Below, in pieces: positions 52,429 to 60,526 of a stretch of 64,000 nt of DNA. Both the position numbers and the translations under genes were made by a program. Origin of the DNA: Devosia sp. (GTDB taxonomy: Bacteria > Pseudomonadota > Alphaproteobacteria > Rhizobiales > Devosiaceae); the NCBI RefSeq assembly GCF_017744655.1, contig NZ_JAGIAW010000005.1:235246-299245 (forward strand). The letters are read 5' to 3'. Below the pieces are notes generated by a model. It did no database searches and had not been told where the DNA came from. It saw only the letters and a program-made list of their open reading frames with translations. The stretch's first letter is position 1. Every line of letters starts with the position of its first letter.

Positions 52429-52875
52429 ATGAGCATCCTGAAAACCCTGAAGCTGACCACTGCACTGCCGGTTCGCACCAGCAATGACCCGGTGGAACGC
52501 GCCCGCAACAAGGTGATCGCGGCGCTGGCGGAACAGAAGGCTATGGCCGAAGCCAAGGTCGCTGGGCAGCATTATGCGCCGACCCACATGGTCTGGCGGA
52601 AGAACGAGGACGGTCAGCGGGTCCAGGTCGAAACCCCGAAGCGTCTCCGCGCGGGCTGGTTCGTCGATGCCAGTGGCCAGACCTTCTTCGGTCTGCGCTA
52701 TGCCGGCAAGCCCATCGAGTTTGCCAAGGACAAGAACGCAATCACCGTTGGCGAACTCACCGCGCTTCCCGCAATTCTCGACACCTTGACCGAGGCTGTT
52801 CGTGCCGGGGAACTCGACACACAGCTTGCCGCTGCTGCTGCCGAACGCGGGCACATGCTGCGCAAGGCCGTTTGA
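52429..52875 (+). CDS. DUF6641 family protein
   Basis: A 148-aa protein matching the pattern of DUF6641 proteins on mobile elements: SILKTLKLTTALPVRTSNDPVERARNKVIAALAEQK, an RLRAGWFVDASGQTFFGLRYAGKPIEF core and a final helical TLTEAVRAGELDTQLAAAA. The ATG at 52429 fits homologues that begin M-S-x-L; 52414 is an in-frame alternative. Function unknown. Confidence 0.75.
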   Translation: MSILKTLKLTTALPVRTSNDPVERARNKVIAALAEQKAMAEAKVAGQHYAPTHMVWRKNEDGQRVQVETPKRLRAGWFVDASGQTFFGLRYAGKPIEFAKDKNAITVGELTALPAILDTLTEAVRAGELDTQLAAAAAERGHMLRKAV

Positions 52876-53282
52876 TCCCGGCCACTACGAAATACCTCCG
52901 CACGCCGGGAATGGCCATCGTGCTGCTCCCGGCATTTCTGTCTTTGACCACTCCCGCACATGCCGATGACCCACAGGGGCAACGAGAGTGCGCCAGTCTG
53001 CGGGCAGCGGTCCTTCAATTGGTCGGTGACTGGTCCAAGAACATGCTGTTCTCCAGCCGCGACATGGACCAGAACGGATGGCTCGATGCCAATGTGGCGA
53101 ACTCGGCGTTCAAGGATGTGCAGATCGCGGTGATGCAATTCGACTATGCTTATGAAGCCGTTACGAAAGTCCGCAATGCCTGCCACGAGCTTGCTTTCCG
53201 GTTCGGCATGGATGTTGGCGGCTATATCGAAGGCGTAATGGCCACCGGCACACGCCCGGCGAAGGGTGTAGCGGGCTGGTAG
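52872..53282 (+). CDS. Exported small protein
   Basis: A 136-aa protein starting at a TTG that overlaps the previous stop. It gives a positively charged n-region (TKYLRTPG) and a signal peptide ending TTPAHA before DDPQGQ; the ATG at 52911 is the alternative. The mature part has two Cys (ECASLRAAV, RNACHELAF) that could form a disulfide and a C-terminal GMDVGGYIEGVM. It is translationally coupled to the DUF6641 gene. Function unknown. Confidence 0.65.
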   Translation: MIPATTKYLRTPGMAIVLLPAFLSLTTPAHADDPQGQRECASLRAAVLQLVGDWSKNMLFSSRDMDQNGWLDANVANSAFKDVQIAVMQFDYAYEAVTKVRNACHELAFRFGMDVGGYIEGVMATGTRPAKGVAGW

Positions 53283-53368
53283 CCCCATAGGGTAGCGCGG
53301 CTTGCCCGCTGATCACCAGCCCCGCCAGCGGGCACCGTAGGGGCAGCAAACATGCAGATGGGTGCGCA

Positions 53369-54079
53369 TTAGCGGGATCGGATACGTAAAGGTCCGCCAT
53401 TGGCCTGCTCGACCTCGAACTTGTTCGTGCCGCGCACCAAATCGCTGAGCTTGCGAAACCCGAACGATCTTGGGTCGAAATCCGGGGCCATGATTGCGAG
53501 ACGACTGCCAAGCGCACTTAAAGGTGCCCAGCCCTGATCATCCTCGAGCTGGCCAAAGGCCCGAAGCAACAGCGGGACTGCTTCTTTCAGCTTCTTTTTT
53601 GCTCCTGCCTTAATCGCTTCGACCTGTTCCTGATTGGGCAGTTCGAGCAAGTTCTCGGTGTAGATGAAACGATGGCAGGCCTGCCTGAAACTCTCTGGCG
53701 TCTTCTGTTCTCCAAACCCATAGACATCAACGCCCTGCTCTCGAATACGCGCAGCGAGCCGGGTGAAATCGCTATCCGAAGATACGAGACAAAAACCATT
53801 GAAACGCCCGCTATGGAGCAGGTCCATCGCATCGATAACCAATGCAATGTCTGAAGCATTTTTGCCAGTGGTGTAGGCGAACTGCTGATGCGGGAGAAGA
53901 CCATATTTCGGCAGAACATCTGTCCACCCGCGAAGGCGCGTGCTGGAGAAATCACCATAGATGCGCCGAACACTCGCCTCGCCAATCTTGGCGATTTCCT
54001 CGAACAGACCCGCTGCGATCTTGTCGGACGCATTGTCGGCGTCGATCAGCACGGCAAGTTTGGGTGTGCGGTGATCCAT
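53369..54079 (-). CDS. NYN-domain (LabA-like) nuclease with OST-HTH domain
   Basis: A 236-aa protein. The N-terminal PIN-like NYN domain has the acidic residues in AVLIDADNAS, DIALVIDAMDLLHSG and CLVSSDSDFTRLAARIREQG. The C-terminal OST-HTH/LOTUS-like part (AVPLLLRAFGQLEDDQGWAPLSALGSRLAIMAPDFDPRSFGFRKLSDLV) is thought to bind RNA. It is probably an RNase. Members are common in bacteria and sometimes linked to defence islands. Confidence 0.9.
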   Translation of the reverse strand: MDHRTPKLAVLIDADNASDKIAAGLFEEIAKIGEASVRRIYGDFSSTRLRGWTDVLPKYGLLPHQQFAYTTGKNASDIALVIDAMDLLHSGRFNGFCLVSSDSDFTRLAARIREQGVDVYGFGEQKTPESFRQACHRFIYTENLLELPNQEQVEAIKAGAKKKLKEAVPLLLRAFGQLEDDQGWAPLSALGSRLAIMAPDFDPRSFGFRKLSDLVRGTNKFEVEQANGGPLRIRSR

Positions 54080-54186
54080 GTAACGGCAATTCCCTTGAAA
54101 CCAGCAGCACTATAGCAGGACGCTATCGGGGTTTGGTCTTGTGCTGCTGTGGCAGTAAAGCGGGTTTTAATCAGCGCGCGTGACAC

Positions 54187-54221
54187 CCAGAGAGCTATAG
54201 CCATCGGCTATAGCTCTCTGG
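54187..54221. repeat. Perfect 16-bp inverted repeat
   Basis: CCAGAGAGCTATAGCC and GGCTATAGCTCTCTGG separated by ATC. There is no T-run on either side, so it is not a typical terminator. It lies between the NYN and mini-HTH genes in a 293-bp gap. Confidence 0.85.
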
Positions 54222-54372
54222 CCTCAGCCAAAGTGCCCGGACGCGCAAACCGCCTTCCTAACACCTTGGTTCTGCTGATCCTTTTTCCTGAAAAACGGGC
54301 TCTTTTGGTCTTTGCTTGGCCTCCTGTTCTTCTGGCGCTATCGCGGTATCGACACGAAGATGGAGATGCTCA

Positions 54373-54606
54373 TTGCGGCCAAGGATCACCGACGGGCACA
54401 AGCTGTTCGCGCATAATGTTCGGCGCTGGCGGGAGATACGCGGGATCGACACTGACATGTTGGCGCGGGCCGTGGGTTGGCCCCTGGCGATGATCGAGGA
54501 TATTGAGAGCGCTGAGCAGTTCGATATTACCCTGAACGATGTGGACCAGCTCTGCGAAGCGCTTGCGGTGCAGCCCTTCCAGCTATTCGTGCCGGGGCAT
54601 CGATGA
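54373..54606 (+). CDS. Mini helix-turn-helix (Xre-like) protein, copy 1 (TTG start)
   Basis: A protein of 77 aa if begun at TTG 54373, which has GGAG 7 nt upstream and gives an N-terminus MRPR identical to the next gene. The HTH region is LFAHNVRRWREIRGIDTDMLARAVGWPLAMIEDIE. It overlaps the next gene's start by a single base (TGATG). Confidence 0.75.
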   Translation: MRPRITDGHKLFAHNVRRWREIRGIDTDMLARAVGWPLAMIEDIESAEQFDITLNDVDQLCEALAVQPFQLFVPGHR

Positions 54607-54848
54607 TGCGGCCACGGTTGAAGCATCCCGAAGCGCCACGGTTGCTTGCCCGCAATGTTTGGCGGTATCGGGAACAACGCCAGATGACCGCACGCGCACT
54701 GGCAGAACATCTCGATTGGCCTTTGGTGGAAATCGACAAGATCGAGAATGGCGACAAGGCCGATCTGTCCTTGGATCAGCTTGAGCGGCTATCTCTGGCG
54801 CTCCACGTTGACCCTGCGGACCTGCTGAAACGCAGCGCATTCCATTAG
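54606..54848 (+). CDS. Mini helix-turn-helix (Xre-like) protein, copy 2
   Basis: An 80-aa Xre-like protein: LLARNVWRYREQRQMTARALAEHLDWPLVEIDKIENGDKADLSLDQLERLSLALHVDP. It is clearly a tandem paralogue of the preceding gene (same length, same MRPR start, matching WPL..I..IE motif). Two ATG codons (54603 and 54606) are possible. They may form a heterodimeric regulator of the neighbouring genes. Confidence 0.8.
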   Translation: MRPRLKHPEAPRLLARNVWRYREQRQMTARALAEHLDWPLVEIDKIENGDKADLSLDQLERLSLALHVDPADLLKRSAFH

Positions 54849-54882
54849 CCAGCAGGCATCGACCATCAGGCCAAAAAGCCCG

Positions 54883-56202
54883 TTATAACTCGCCAGGCCC
54901 AGCTTGCGGGCCTGTTGGGGAGCCGGAATTATCGGGTGGCAATGGCGATGATCGGGATTGCGCGTGTCGTTCCCGAACCTTTTCGGCTATCTGGTGGAGC
55001 CAGTTAGTATCATAGACCGTATTCTTATTAATCCCACTGCTCACACCATCATCACTTACACCCAATTCCACATGGACATCGCTCTCTGACAGATCAGAAG
55101 AAATCCCATCATCCATGTACCAATCAAGTTCTTTATCTATGTCTTGATGCAGGACTTCGGTCTTGGTCGGTGCCTTTAGGATCTTCTTCCTTTTCAATCG
55201 AACTTCGTTCTTCTTTTTCCCGTCTGGCCCAATCCAGAAGTTGGTCGCTTGAAAGCTCGCTCTGGACTTGCACAGTAACCGGGCGAACTCCTGAACGGCC
55301 TTCTTTGGCCACCAGCTGCGCTTGTGCGAGGCCTCCATGTCGAAGACGTAATCCGGATCAAAGGGCTCAGCCCGTTTGAAATCCTTCTCGATACGAAACT
55401 TCATGCCATATCGGGTGATGCTCTTGATGTTGTCTTCGACCCCCCTGTGGCTCTCGAATGGCTCGATATCGACCTGGTAGGGGATGTCGTAGGCCTTGGC
55501 TCGGAGAGCCTGCTTGAGTTCTTCCATGGAAATATCGCCAAGAGCCACGATGGCGTGGCAGTGCAAATGCCATATGGATGCCCCTACGGCGCAAACATAC
55601 GGATTGAGCATCGAAGTCGCGATTTTCTTGTTGCGGCCAACCTCATCGAGTTCTGTATCGAGATAGTGCTCGATTTCCCAATAGCCCTTCATATAGACCT
55701 GCTTCCAGCGCGGGTCTTTTCGGGCTTGGTATTTCAGGGCATTGCGGATTTTCAGCTTGTGCTCGGCCTTCAGCTTGGGAATGTCATCGAGGTGTCGGGT
55801 CAGCGGCAGTAGGAGCGTGAGGAAAACCAGCTTGTCATTGCCCTGATGCGCGAACAGTTCGATGTTCTCGGCTGTTTCGCGGCCACGTTTAAGCATCATG
55901 CAGCGCGGACATAGCGGAACCTTGCATTCGCTGGGATTGTTCCACTGGTCTAAGCTGCCACAGTCCCTCATGCGCTTAGAAATATCGTCATACCAGCCAA
56001 GTGCAGTTTCGACTGCTTTCCGATGCTGGAGCATACCCAGGGTGAGTCCGGGGATTTTCTTCTTCTCGTGGTAGCTGAAATACCCCTTTGCCATGAGTTC
56101 GGCTCGCAGGGTCGTTAGGCCCACACTGGGAGCGCGAACGTCTTGACCCCAGAAATTCCACATGGGCGGGCATTTCGCCGTATTTGTTGTCGGACTTTGC
56201 AT
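54883..56202 (-). CDS. HUH replication-initiator-like protein
   Basis: A 439-aa protein. It has a zinc-type CPRCMMLKRGRE block (about residue 98), the His-rich motif IWHLHCHAIVALG (HUH-like, about residue 213) and a candidate catalytic Tyr in NIKSITRYGMKFRIEKD. These are the three landmarks of plasmid rolling-circle Rep proteins. A charged C-terminal third (EVRLKRKKILKAPTKTE) is family-atypical. GGAGAACAGG precedes the ATG. It could start replication of an excised element or be a plasmid remnant. Motif-based; the Tyr is uncertain. Confidence 0.65.
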   Translation of the reverse strand: MQSPTTNTAKCPPMWNFWGQDVRAPSVGLTTLRAELMAKGYFSYHEKKKIPGLTLGMLQHRKAVETALGWYDDISKRMRDCGSLDQWNNPSECKVPLCPRCMMLKRGRETAENIELFAHQGNDKLVFLTLLLPLTRHLDDIPKLKAEHKLKIRNALKYQARKDPRWKQVYMKGYWEIEHYLDTELDEVGRNKKIATSMLNPYVCAVGASIWHLHCHAIVALGDISMEELKQALRAKAYDIPYQVDIEPFESHRGVEDNIKSITRYGMKFRIEKDFKRAEPFDPDYVFDMEASHKRSWWPKKAVQEFARLLCKSRASFQATNFWIGPDGKKKNEVRLKRKKILKAPTKTEVLHQDIDKELDWYMDDGISSDLSESDVHVELGVSDDGVSSGINKNTVYDTNWLHQIAEKVRERHAQSRSSPLPPDNSGSPTGPQAGPGEL

Positions 56203-56277
56203 CCTGTTCTCCTTTGTTGCTGCTATTTATAAAGCACCTCGCCTCCGCCGGTAAATATTCACGTGCAGGAGGTAGCA

Positions 56278-56598
56278 ATGAGAGTCCAGGAAATATTCGA
56301 GGTATTGACCGATATGGGACTGGTTCGGTCTCAGATGGAGTTTTCCCGTATCTGGCTCGGGAAGAGCCCACGCTATTATTCAAGCCTACTAGCGCGGCAG
56401 CAGCAACCCAGCGTGGGGACCCTGACGGGATTGCTGTTTCGGCTTCGCAACATGCTGAACCATACCAACGACGGTGAGACGAGGTCTGCAATATCCAGTT
56501 TGATCCAGCGGCTTGACTCACATGTTGCAGTACGGTCGATCACCAGCACGGCCAGTTCAGTGCATGACAGACAACCTGGCGCAGCTACCTCACATTAG
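56278..56598 (+). CDS. DUF6626-like small protein
   Basis: A 106-aa protein with a strong AGGAGGT site. The N-terminal half, VQEIFEVLTDMGLVRSQMEFSRIWLGKSPRYYSSLLARQQQPSV, resembles the DUF6626 family of short HTH-like proteins in Rhizobiales. It is divergent from the HUH Rep-like gene and may regulate it. Confidence 0.65.
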   Translation: MRVQEIFEVLTDMGLVRSQMEFSRIWLGKSPRYYSSLLARQQQPSVGTLTGLLFRLRNMLNHTNDGETRSAISSLIQRLDSHVAVRSITSTASSVHDRQPGAATSH

Positions 56599-56632
56599 AT
56601 CCGCTGATTTGGAAGCGCGGCATTTGACCTGA

Positions 56633-58564
56633 CTAGCGCTTTACCACCTGCCTGATCCGCTCAGTCAGAACCTGCTCGACACCAAAATAGCCTTCCCACG
56701 CATCGAGCCCCTGCGCCCGCTCGGCCGCCGCGAAGATGTCGAAGGCATTTGCGCGATCGAGGCCGTCCAGCTCGCCCCACGTGACCGGTACCGCCACAGT
56801 CCCGCCGGCGCGCGCCCTCGTCGACCATGGGCAGACCGCCGTCGAGCCCTGACCGTTCCTGAGATAGTCCAAGAACATGCGACCCTTGCGGCGAGCCTTG
56901 CTCATATTCGCCACGAAGCGGTGCGGATCGGTCTTCGCGAGCAGTTCGGCGAAGTCCTGACAGAACTCCTTGACCTCGTTCCAGTCGGCTTCCGGTACCA
57001 ACGGCACGACGACGTGGATGCCCTTGCCGCCGGATAAGAGGGGCCACGACTGCAGACCGACCGCACCGAGGATGTCGCGGATGTCTTTCGCGGCCTGCTT
57101 GACGTCGCCGAAGTCGAGGCCCTCGTCCGGGTCGATGTCGAAGACCATGCGTTCGGGCAGCTCGGGCTCATGTCGATCCGAGCCCCAAACATGGAATTCG
57201 AGCGTATTCATCTGCACGCCGCCGACGAGACCGGCGAGATCCTCGATCCAGAGGATGCGGCTCTCGGATCCCTTCATCTTCGTCAGCGCGCCAGACTTCA
57301 GCGTCTTCGGCATGCCAGCCAGCGCGTGCTTCTGGAAGAAGGTCTTTTGCAGGTCGTTGTCGGTGTCGCGCACCAGAGAGAGCGGCCTGTCCTTGAGATG
57401 CGGCAGCATGCGGTCGGCCACTGCCGCGTAATAGGCGACGAGGTGAGCCTTCGTGATCTCCGTCCCGGGGTACATTACCTTATCGGGGTTCGAGAGCTTC
57501 ACTCCGAGCGCCTGCGCGATTTCGACACCGACGCCGGGATCGAGGCCTGCGCTGGTGTCGTCAGCCGGCACCTCCAGCACGACCTGCGTGGCCTTCTTGT
57601 CCGCGCGCAGGCCTTGGAAGCTGGCGTGGCGCAACGACCCATCAGGAGTGATCTCGGCAAAGGCGACTTCGGCAACGAGCTCGGGCTTCACCCAACGCGC
57701 CTTACGCGCGATGTCGCGAGGCACGGACGCAAAGGCAGGCTTGACGAGCCGGCGCTTCTCCAACTGCGCCATGATCTTGTCCTTCATGGCCTCGGTGAAG
57801 CCGGTGCCCACCCGGCCGCGATAGACGAACTGGCCCTTCTCGTATGTGCCGAGGATCAGGCTGGCCATGCCGCGGCCGTTGTCGCTCGGCCGCCAACCGC
57901 CGATGACGAATTCCTGTCGCTTCGTGCACTTGATCTTCAACCAGCTCTTGGTGCGGTCGCCGATGTAGCGGGCATCGGCGCGCTTGGCGATCATGCCTTC
58001 GTGGCCACCCTTACACATGGCGTCGAACACGGATTTGCCGCCGTCGACGACATGGTGGCTGTACTGCATGCTATCGTCGGCATCGCGCTCGCCGATCAGC
58101 TCCTCGAGGATGGCCTTCCGCTCGATCAGCGGCATCTGCGTCAGGTCTTCGCCGTCCTTCTCGAAGATGTCGAAGGCATAGAATTTGAGGGGGATGCCGG
58201 CGGCGATACCGGTCTTGAGTATGCTGAAATTGGTGCGCCCTTGCTTGTCGATGGCGACGATCTCACCGTCGAGGAGGACGGAGCCCTTCGTCAGCGTTTT
58301 GAGCGGCAGCAGGATGACCTTGAACTGCTCGGTCCAGTCGTAACCATTGCGCGTATAGACCCGGACCTCTGAGCCCGAGATTGCGATCTGGGCCCGGTAG
58401 CCATCGAACTTCATCTCGAACAGCCAGTCTGCGCCGCTCGGGATCGTCTCACTGAGTGTGCAGAGCTGGAATGGACGAAAGGTCGGAAGAGGATATGTAG
58501 GGTTAGATTCTGAGTCCCTGCGGGGTGACCGCTTTTTGCGGAGTGCGGACTCTATGGCTGGCAT
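56633..58564 (-). CDS. ligD: NHEJ DNA ligase LigD (ligase plus polymerase domains)
   Basis: A 643-aa enzyme of bacterial non-homologous end joining. The ATP-dependent ligase domain comes first (about 30-330; adenylated Lys52 in FEMKFDGYR, LLDGEIVAID, KRADARYIGDRTKSWLKIKC). The primase-like polymerase domain follows (about 355-640; NPDKVMYPGTEITKAHLVAYY, catalytic Asp pair in MVFDIDPDEGLDF, LSGGKGIHVVVPL). The 3'-phosphoesterase domain of full-length LigD is absent, so this is a LIG-POL form. It needs Ku, whose gene is not in this window. It lies in an accessory region, in a stress-gene cluster. Confidence 0.95.
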   Translation of the reverse strand: MPAIESALRKKRSPRRDSESNPTYPLPTFRPFQLCTLSETIPSGADWLFEMKFDGYRAQIAISGSEVRVYTRNGYDWTEQFKVILLPLKTLTKGSVLLDGEIVAIDKQGRTNFSILKTGIAAGIPLKFYAFDIFEKDGEDLTQMPLIERKAILEELIGERDADDSMQYSHHVVDGGKSVFDAMCKGGHEGMIAKRADARYIGDRTKSWLKIKCTKRQEFVIGGWRPSDNGRGMASLILGTYEKGQFVYRGRVGTGFTEAMKDKIMAQLEKRRLVKPAFASVPRDIARKARWVKPELVAEVAFAEITPDGSLRHASFQGLRADKKATQVVLEVPADDTSAGLDPGVGVEIAQALGVKLSNPDKVMYPGTEITKAHLVAYYAAVADRMLPHLKDRPLSLVRDTDNDLQKTFFQKHALAGMPKTLKSGALTKMKGSESRILWIEDLAGLVGGVQMNTLEFHVWGSDRHEPELPERMVFDIDPDEGLDFGDVKQAAKDIRDILGAVGLQSWPLLSGGKGIHVVVPLVPEADWNEVKEFCQDFAELLAKTDPHRFVANMSKARRKGRMFLDYLRNGQGSTAVCPWSTRARAGGTVAVPVTWGELDGLDRANAFDIFAAAERAQGLDAWEGYFGVEQVLTERIRQVVKR

Positions 58565-58659
58565 GCGGAACTCGGGTACATCGTGAGTCGAAAATGCGAG
58601 TCTTTTGAATCGGTTGCATGGGTCGACACTGACGATGGTGCCGAGCGAAACACTGTGAT

Positions 58660-58685
58660 GGAACGCGAAACCGGCCTTTTTCGTA
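58660..58685 (+). promoter_or_regulatory. EcfG-like promoter of the DUF6894 gene
   Basis: GGAAC, 17 nt, then CGTA: one mismatch to the EcfG consensus GGAAC-N17-CGTT. The -10 element lies 19 bp before the start codon. Confidence 0.4.
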
Positions 58686-58703
58686 GAACGGCCGGAGGTT
58701 GCG

Positions 58704-58943
58704 ATGCCGAAGTTCTTTTTCGACGTCCCCGAAGACGGAATAACGAAGCCCGACCAGGAAGGCCTCGAATTGCCCTCGTCGGAGCGCGCTCATCAGGAGG
58801 CCGTCCGAGCCACGACTGAGATGTCGATGGATGCCGCGACGACGACCCACCCACATTCCGTAGCGGTCGCAGTGTGCGATGCCGCGCACCACGTCATCTG
58901 CACCGCGTCGGTGTCATTCGATCCCGGTTCGCTGGACGAATAG
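58704..58943 (+). CDS. DUF6894 family small protein
   Basis: A 79-aa protein of the DUF6894 type common in Rhizobiales stress loci: PKFFFDVPEDGITKPDQEGLELPSSERAHQEAVRATTEM. GGAGG precedes the ATG. An EcfG-like promoter lies just upstream. Function unknown. Confidence 0.85.
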   Translation: MPKFFFDVPEDGITKPDQEGLELPSSERAHQEAVRATTEMSMDAATTTHPHSVAVAVCDAAHHVICTASVSFDPGSLDE

Positions 58944-58953
58944 CTGGGTGATC

Positions 58954-58979
58954 GGAACCCTCCGATTCATGGTGTCGTT
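58954..58979 (+). promoter_or_regulatory. Perfect EcfG (general stress response) promoter
   Basis: GGAAC, 17 nt, CGTT: an exact match to the alphaproteobacterial EcfG consensus, 35 bp upstream of the DUF3606 gene. Confidence 0.75.
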
Positions 58980-59014
58980 GGAAGGATAGGTTGAACAATC
59001 CTTAGGAGAGTATC

Positions 59015-59182
59015 ACGTCGAACACGTCTCAGGATCGCGCCCGGGTCGCCGGCAAGCAGGACCATGAAGTCCGCTTCGAGGCCGACAAGAAAAACGTGAG
59101 CAAGGATGCGGTGAAGAAGGCCGTGAGTGAGGTCGGCAACAGCCGCGAAAAGGTTGAAGAAAAGCTCGACCGCAAGAATTAG
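59015..59182 (+). CDS. DUF3606 family small stress protein with ACG in the start position
   Basis: A 55-residue DUF3606 protein: SQDRARVAGKQDHEVRFEAD, then SKDAVKKAVSEVGNSREKVEEKL. Homologues begin MS or MAD, yet here the codon at the expected start is ACG (59015), with TAGGAGAG just upstream. Either ACG is used as a rare start or an ATG mutated to ACG. No ATG/GTG/TTG alternative lies between the RBS and the conserved part. It is driven by a perfect EcfG promoter. Confidence 0.65.
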   Translation, partial: TSNTSQDRARVAGKQDHEVRFEADKKNVSKDAVKKAVSEVGNSREKVEEKLDRKN

Positions 59183-59237
59183 ATGGTAGATTACGTCTGA
59201 CTTAGTGCGGCCCTTTCCGTAGGGCGCAAATCGTGAA

Positions 59238-60095
59238 ATGGATGTTCCCCTGAATCTAAGGATTTGGGGGACAATCCTTTTGGAAGTAGAAAGCTACAGC
59301 TTTATTGAGCTGACTATCGACCTCGAGCGGCCGGTGGAGCTCTACGATCTGATGGGCATGTTCGTCGCCATTGGGCATCAATTCGAGCAGTACCTTCGCG
59401 ATGAACATCCGAACCTCGTCGACGAAACCTCCAAGATCTACGTCCGCCAGATCCGCGCCGGCTCGATTATCGCCGACCTTATTCCTTTTATCCCGCCTCT
59501 TATTGAGAACCTCGATCGAGTTCTGATCGTCGACGACTTCGTGCGTAGGTACGGCGGCCTGATCCTCAAGTTGGGACATGGGCAAAAGCTACCTGAGCCG
59601 CGGAAGAGTGATCTGGACGACTTGATGAAGGGCGTGGCTGCGATCGCCAACGATTCAAACGGCAGCGCAACGCTGAAGTCAGTCCAATACGATAAGGACG
59701 GTGAAAAAACCCGGGTCGCGATCAAATTCGATACGAAGCAGGCGCAACAAGCGATCCGAGTTATCGACGAGCAGCGCAAGGAGCTGGAGGCTAAGGCATT
59801 CCAGGTCGTGGAGAACCAACTCCTTGTGTTTTGGCAAAGCAATCTGAAGCAGACCGACACCGGTAAGCGCACCGGCGAGCTCGCGATTATGGAATACATA
59901 ACTAAAAAGCCGCTGGCAGTCGTCTACGATTCCGAGCTTGCGGAGCAGCGCATCAAGCACGAAACTTCAGAGGGATCCCGGAACCTCTATCGCCTCGGTT
60001 TCTATGTCACCGCGAGGGTAGAAACCTTGAATGGGCGCCCAGTCGCTTATCGGATTTCCGAGGTCCACGACATCATAGAGTTACCGGACGAATGA
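59238..60095 (+). CDS. Unknown soluble protein
   Basis: A 285-aa protein that I do not recognise. The N-terminal half has YSFIELTIDLERPVELYDLMGMFVAIGHQFEQYL and IRAGSIIADLIPFIPPLI, and the C-terminal half is predicted beta-rich (LYRLGFYVTARVETLNGRPVAYRISEVHDIIELP). No signal peptide is seen. It overlaps the following nuclease-like gene by 4 bp (ATGA), so the two are co-translated. Confidence 0.75.
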   Translation: MDVPLNLRIWGTILLEVESYSFIELTIDLERPVELYDLMGMFVAIGHQFEQYLRDEHPNLVDETSKIYVRQIRAGSIIADLIPFIPPLIENLDRVLIVDDFVRRYGGLILKLGHGQKLPEPRKSDLDDLMKGVAAIANDSNGSATLKSVQYDKDGEKTRVAIKFDTKQAQQAIRVIDEQRKELEAKAFQVVENQLLVFWQSNLKQTDTGKRTGELAIMEYITKKPLAVVYDSELAEQRIKHETSEGSRNLYRLGFYVTARVETLNGRPVAYRISEVHDIIELPDE

Positions 60096-60517
60096 TCCTG
60101 ACTAGACTGGCCGCGCTTACCGCTTCGACAATCTTTGCTTTCCCGGTTCTCCCTGCCGTAGCTGCGGACGAATGGCGCGTAAACATGCCTATGTGCGGCC
60201 GTGACCGGCACACCTGCATCGTTGATGGCGATACGATCTGGCTCCAGGGGGTGAACCTCCGACTTGAGAGCTACGACACGCCGGAGCCGTATAACGATAT
60301 TTGCGGCGGTCGCGCCGAAGTTGCTTTGGCGCACCAGGCGAGCGCTCGCTTCCAGCAGCTCTTGAGCGGCAATCCCTTCACAGTTGAGACCCATGGGGAA
60401 GACCGGTACGGACGTGTGCTCGCGACGATCCGTATTGCCGGCCGCGATGTGGGCGATATTCTGATCGAGGAAGGCTTGGCCCGGCGCTGGCCGAATGGGC
60501 GCGAGTTCTGGTGTTAG
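60092..60517 (+). CDS. Exported SNase-like (thermonuclease-family) protein
   Basis: A 141-aa protein with signal peptide LAALTASTIFAFPVLPAVAA cut before DEWRV. The fold fits a staphylococcal-nuclease-like OB domain: CIVDGDTIWLQGVNLRLESYDTPE with the metal-binding Asp, FTVETHGEDRYGRVLATI and DVGDILIEEGLARRW. The catalytic Arg (first R of R...E.R in SNase) is in NLRLESYDTPE, and the Glu and second Arg align with HGEDRYGR. It is co-translated with the gene before it. Confidence 0.9.
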   Translation: MILTRLAALTASTIFAFPVLPAVAADEWRVNMPMCGRDRHTCIVDGDTIWLQGVNLRLESYDTPEPYNDICGGRAEVALAHQASARFQQLLSGNPFTVETHGEDRYGRVLATIRIAGRDVGDILIEEGLARRWPNGREFWC

Positions 60518-60526
60518 GAGGCGTCG

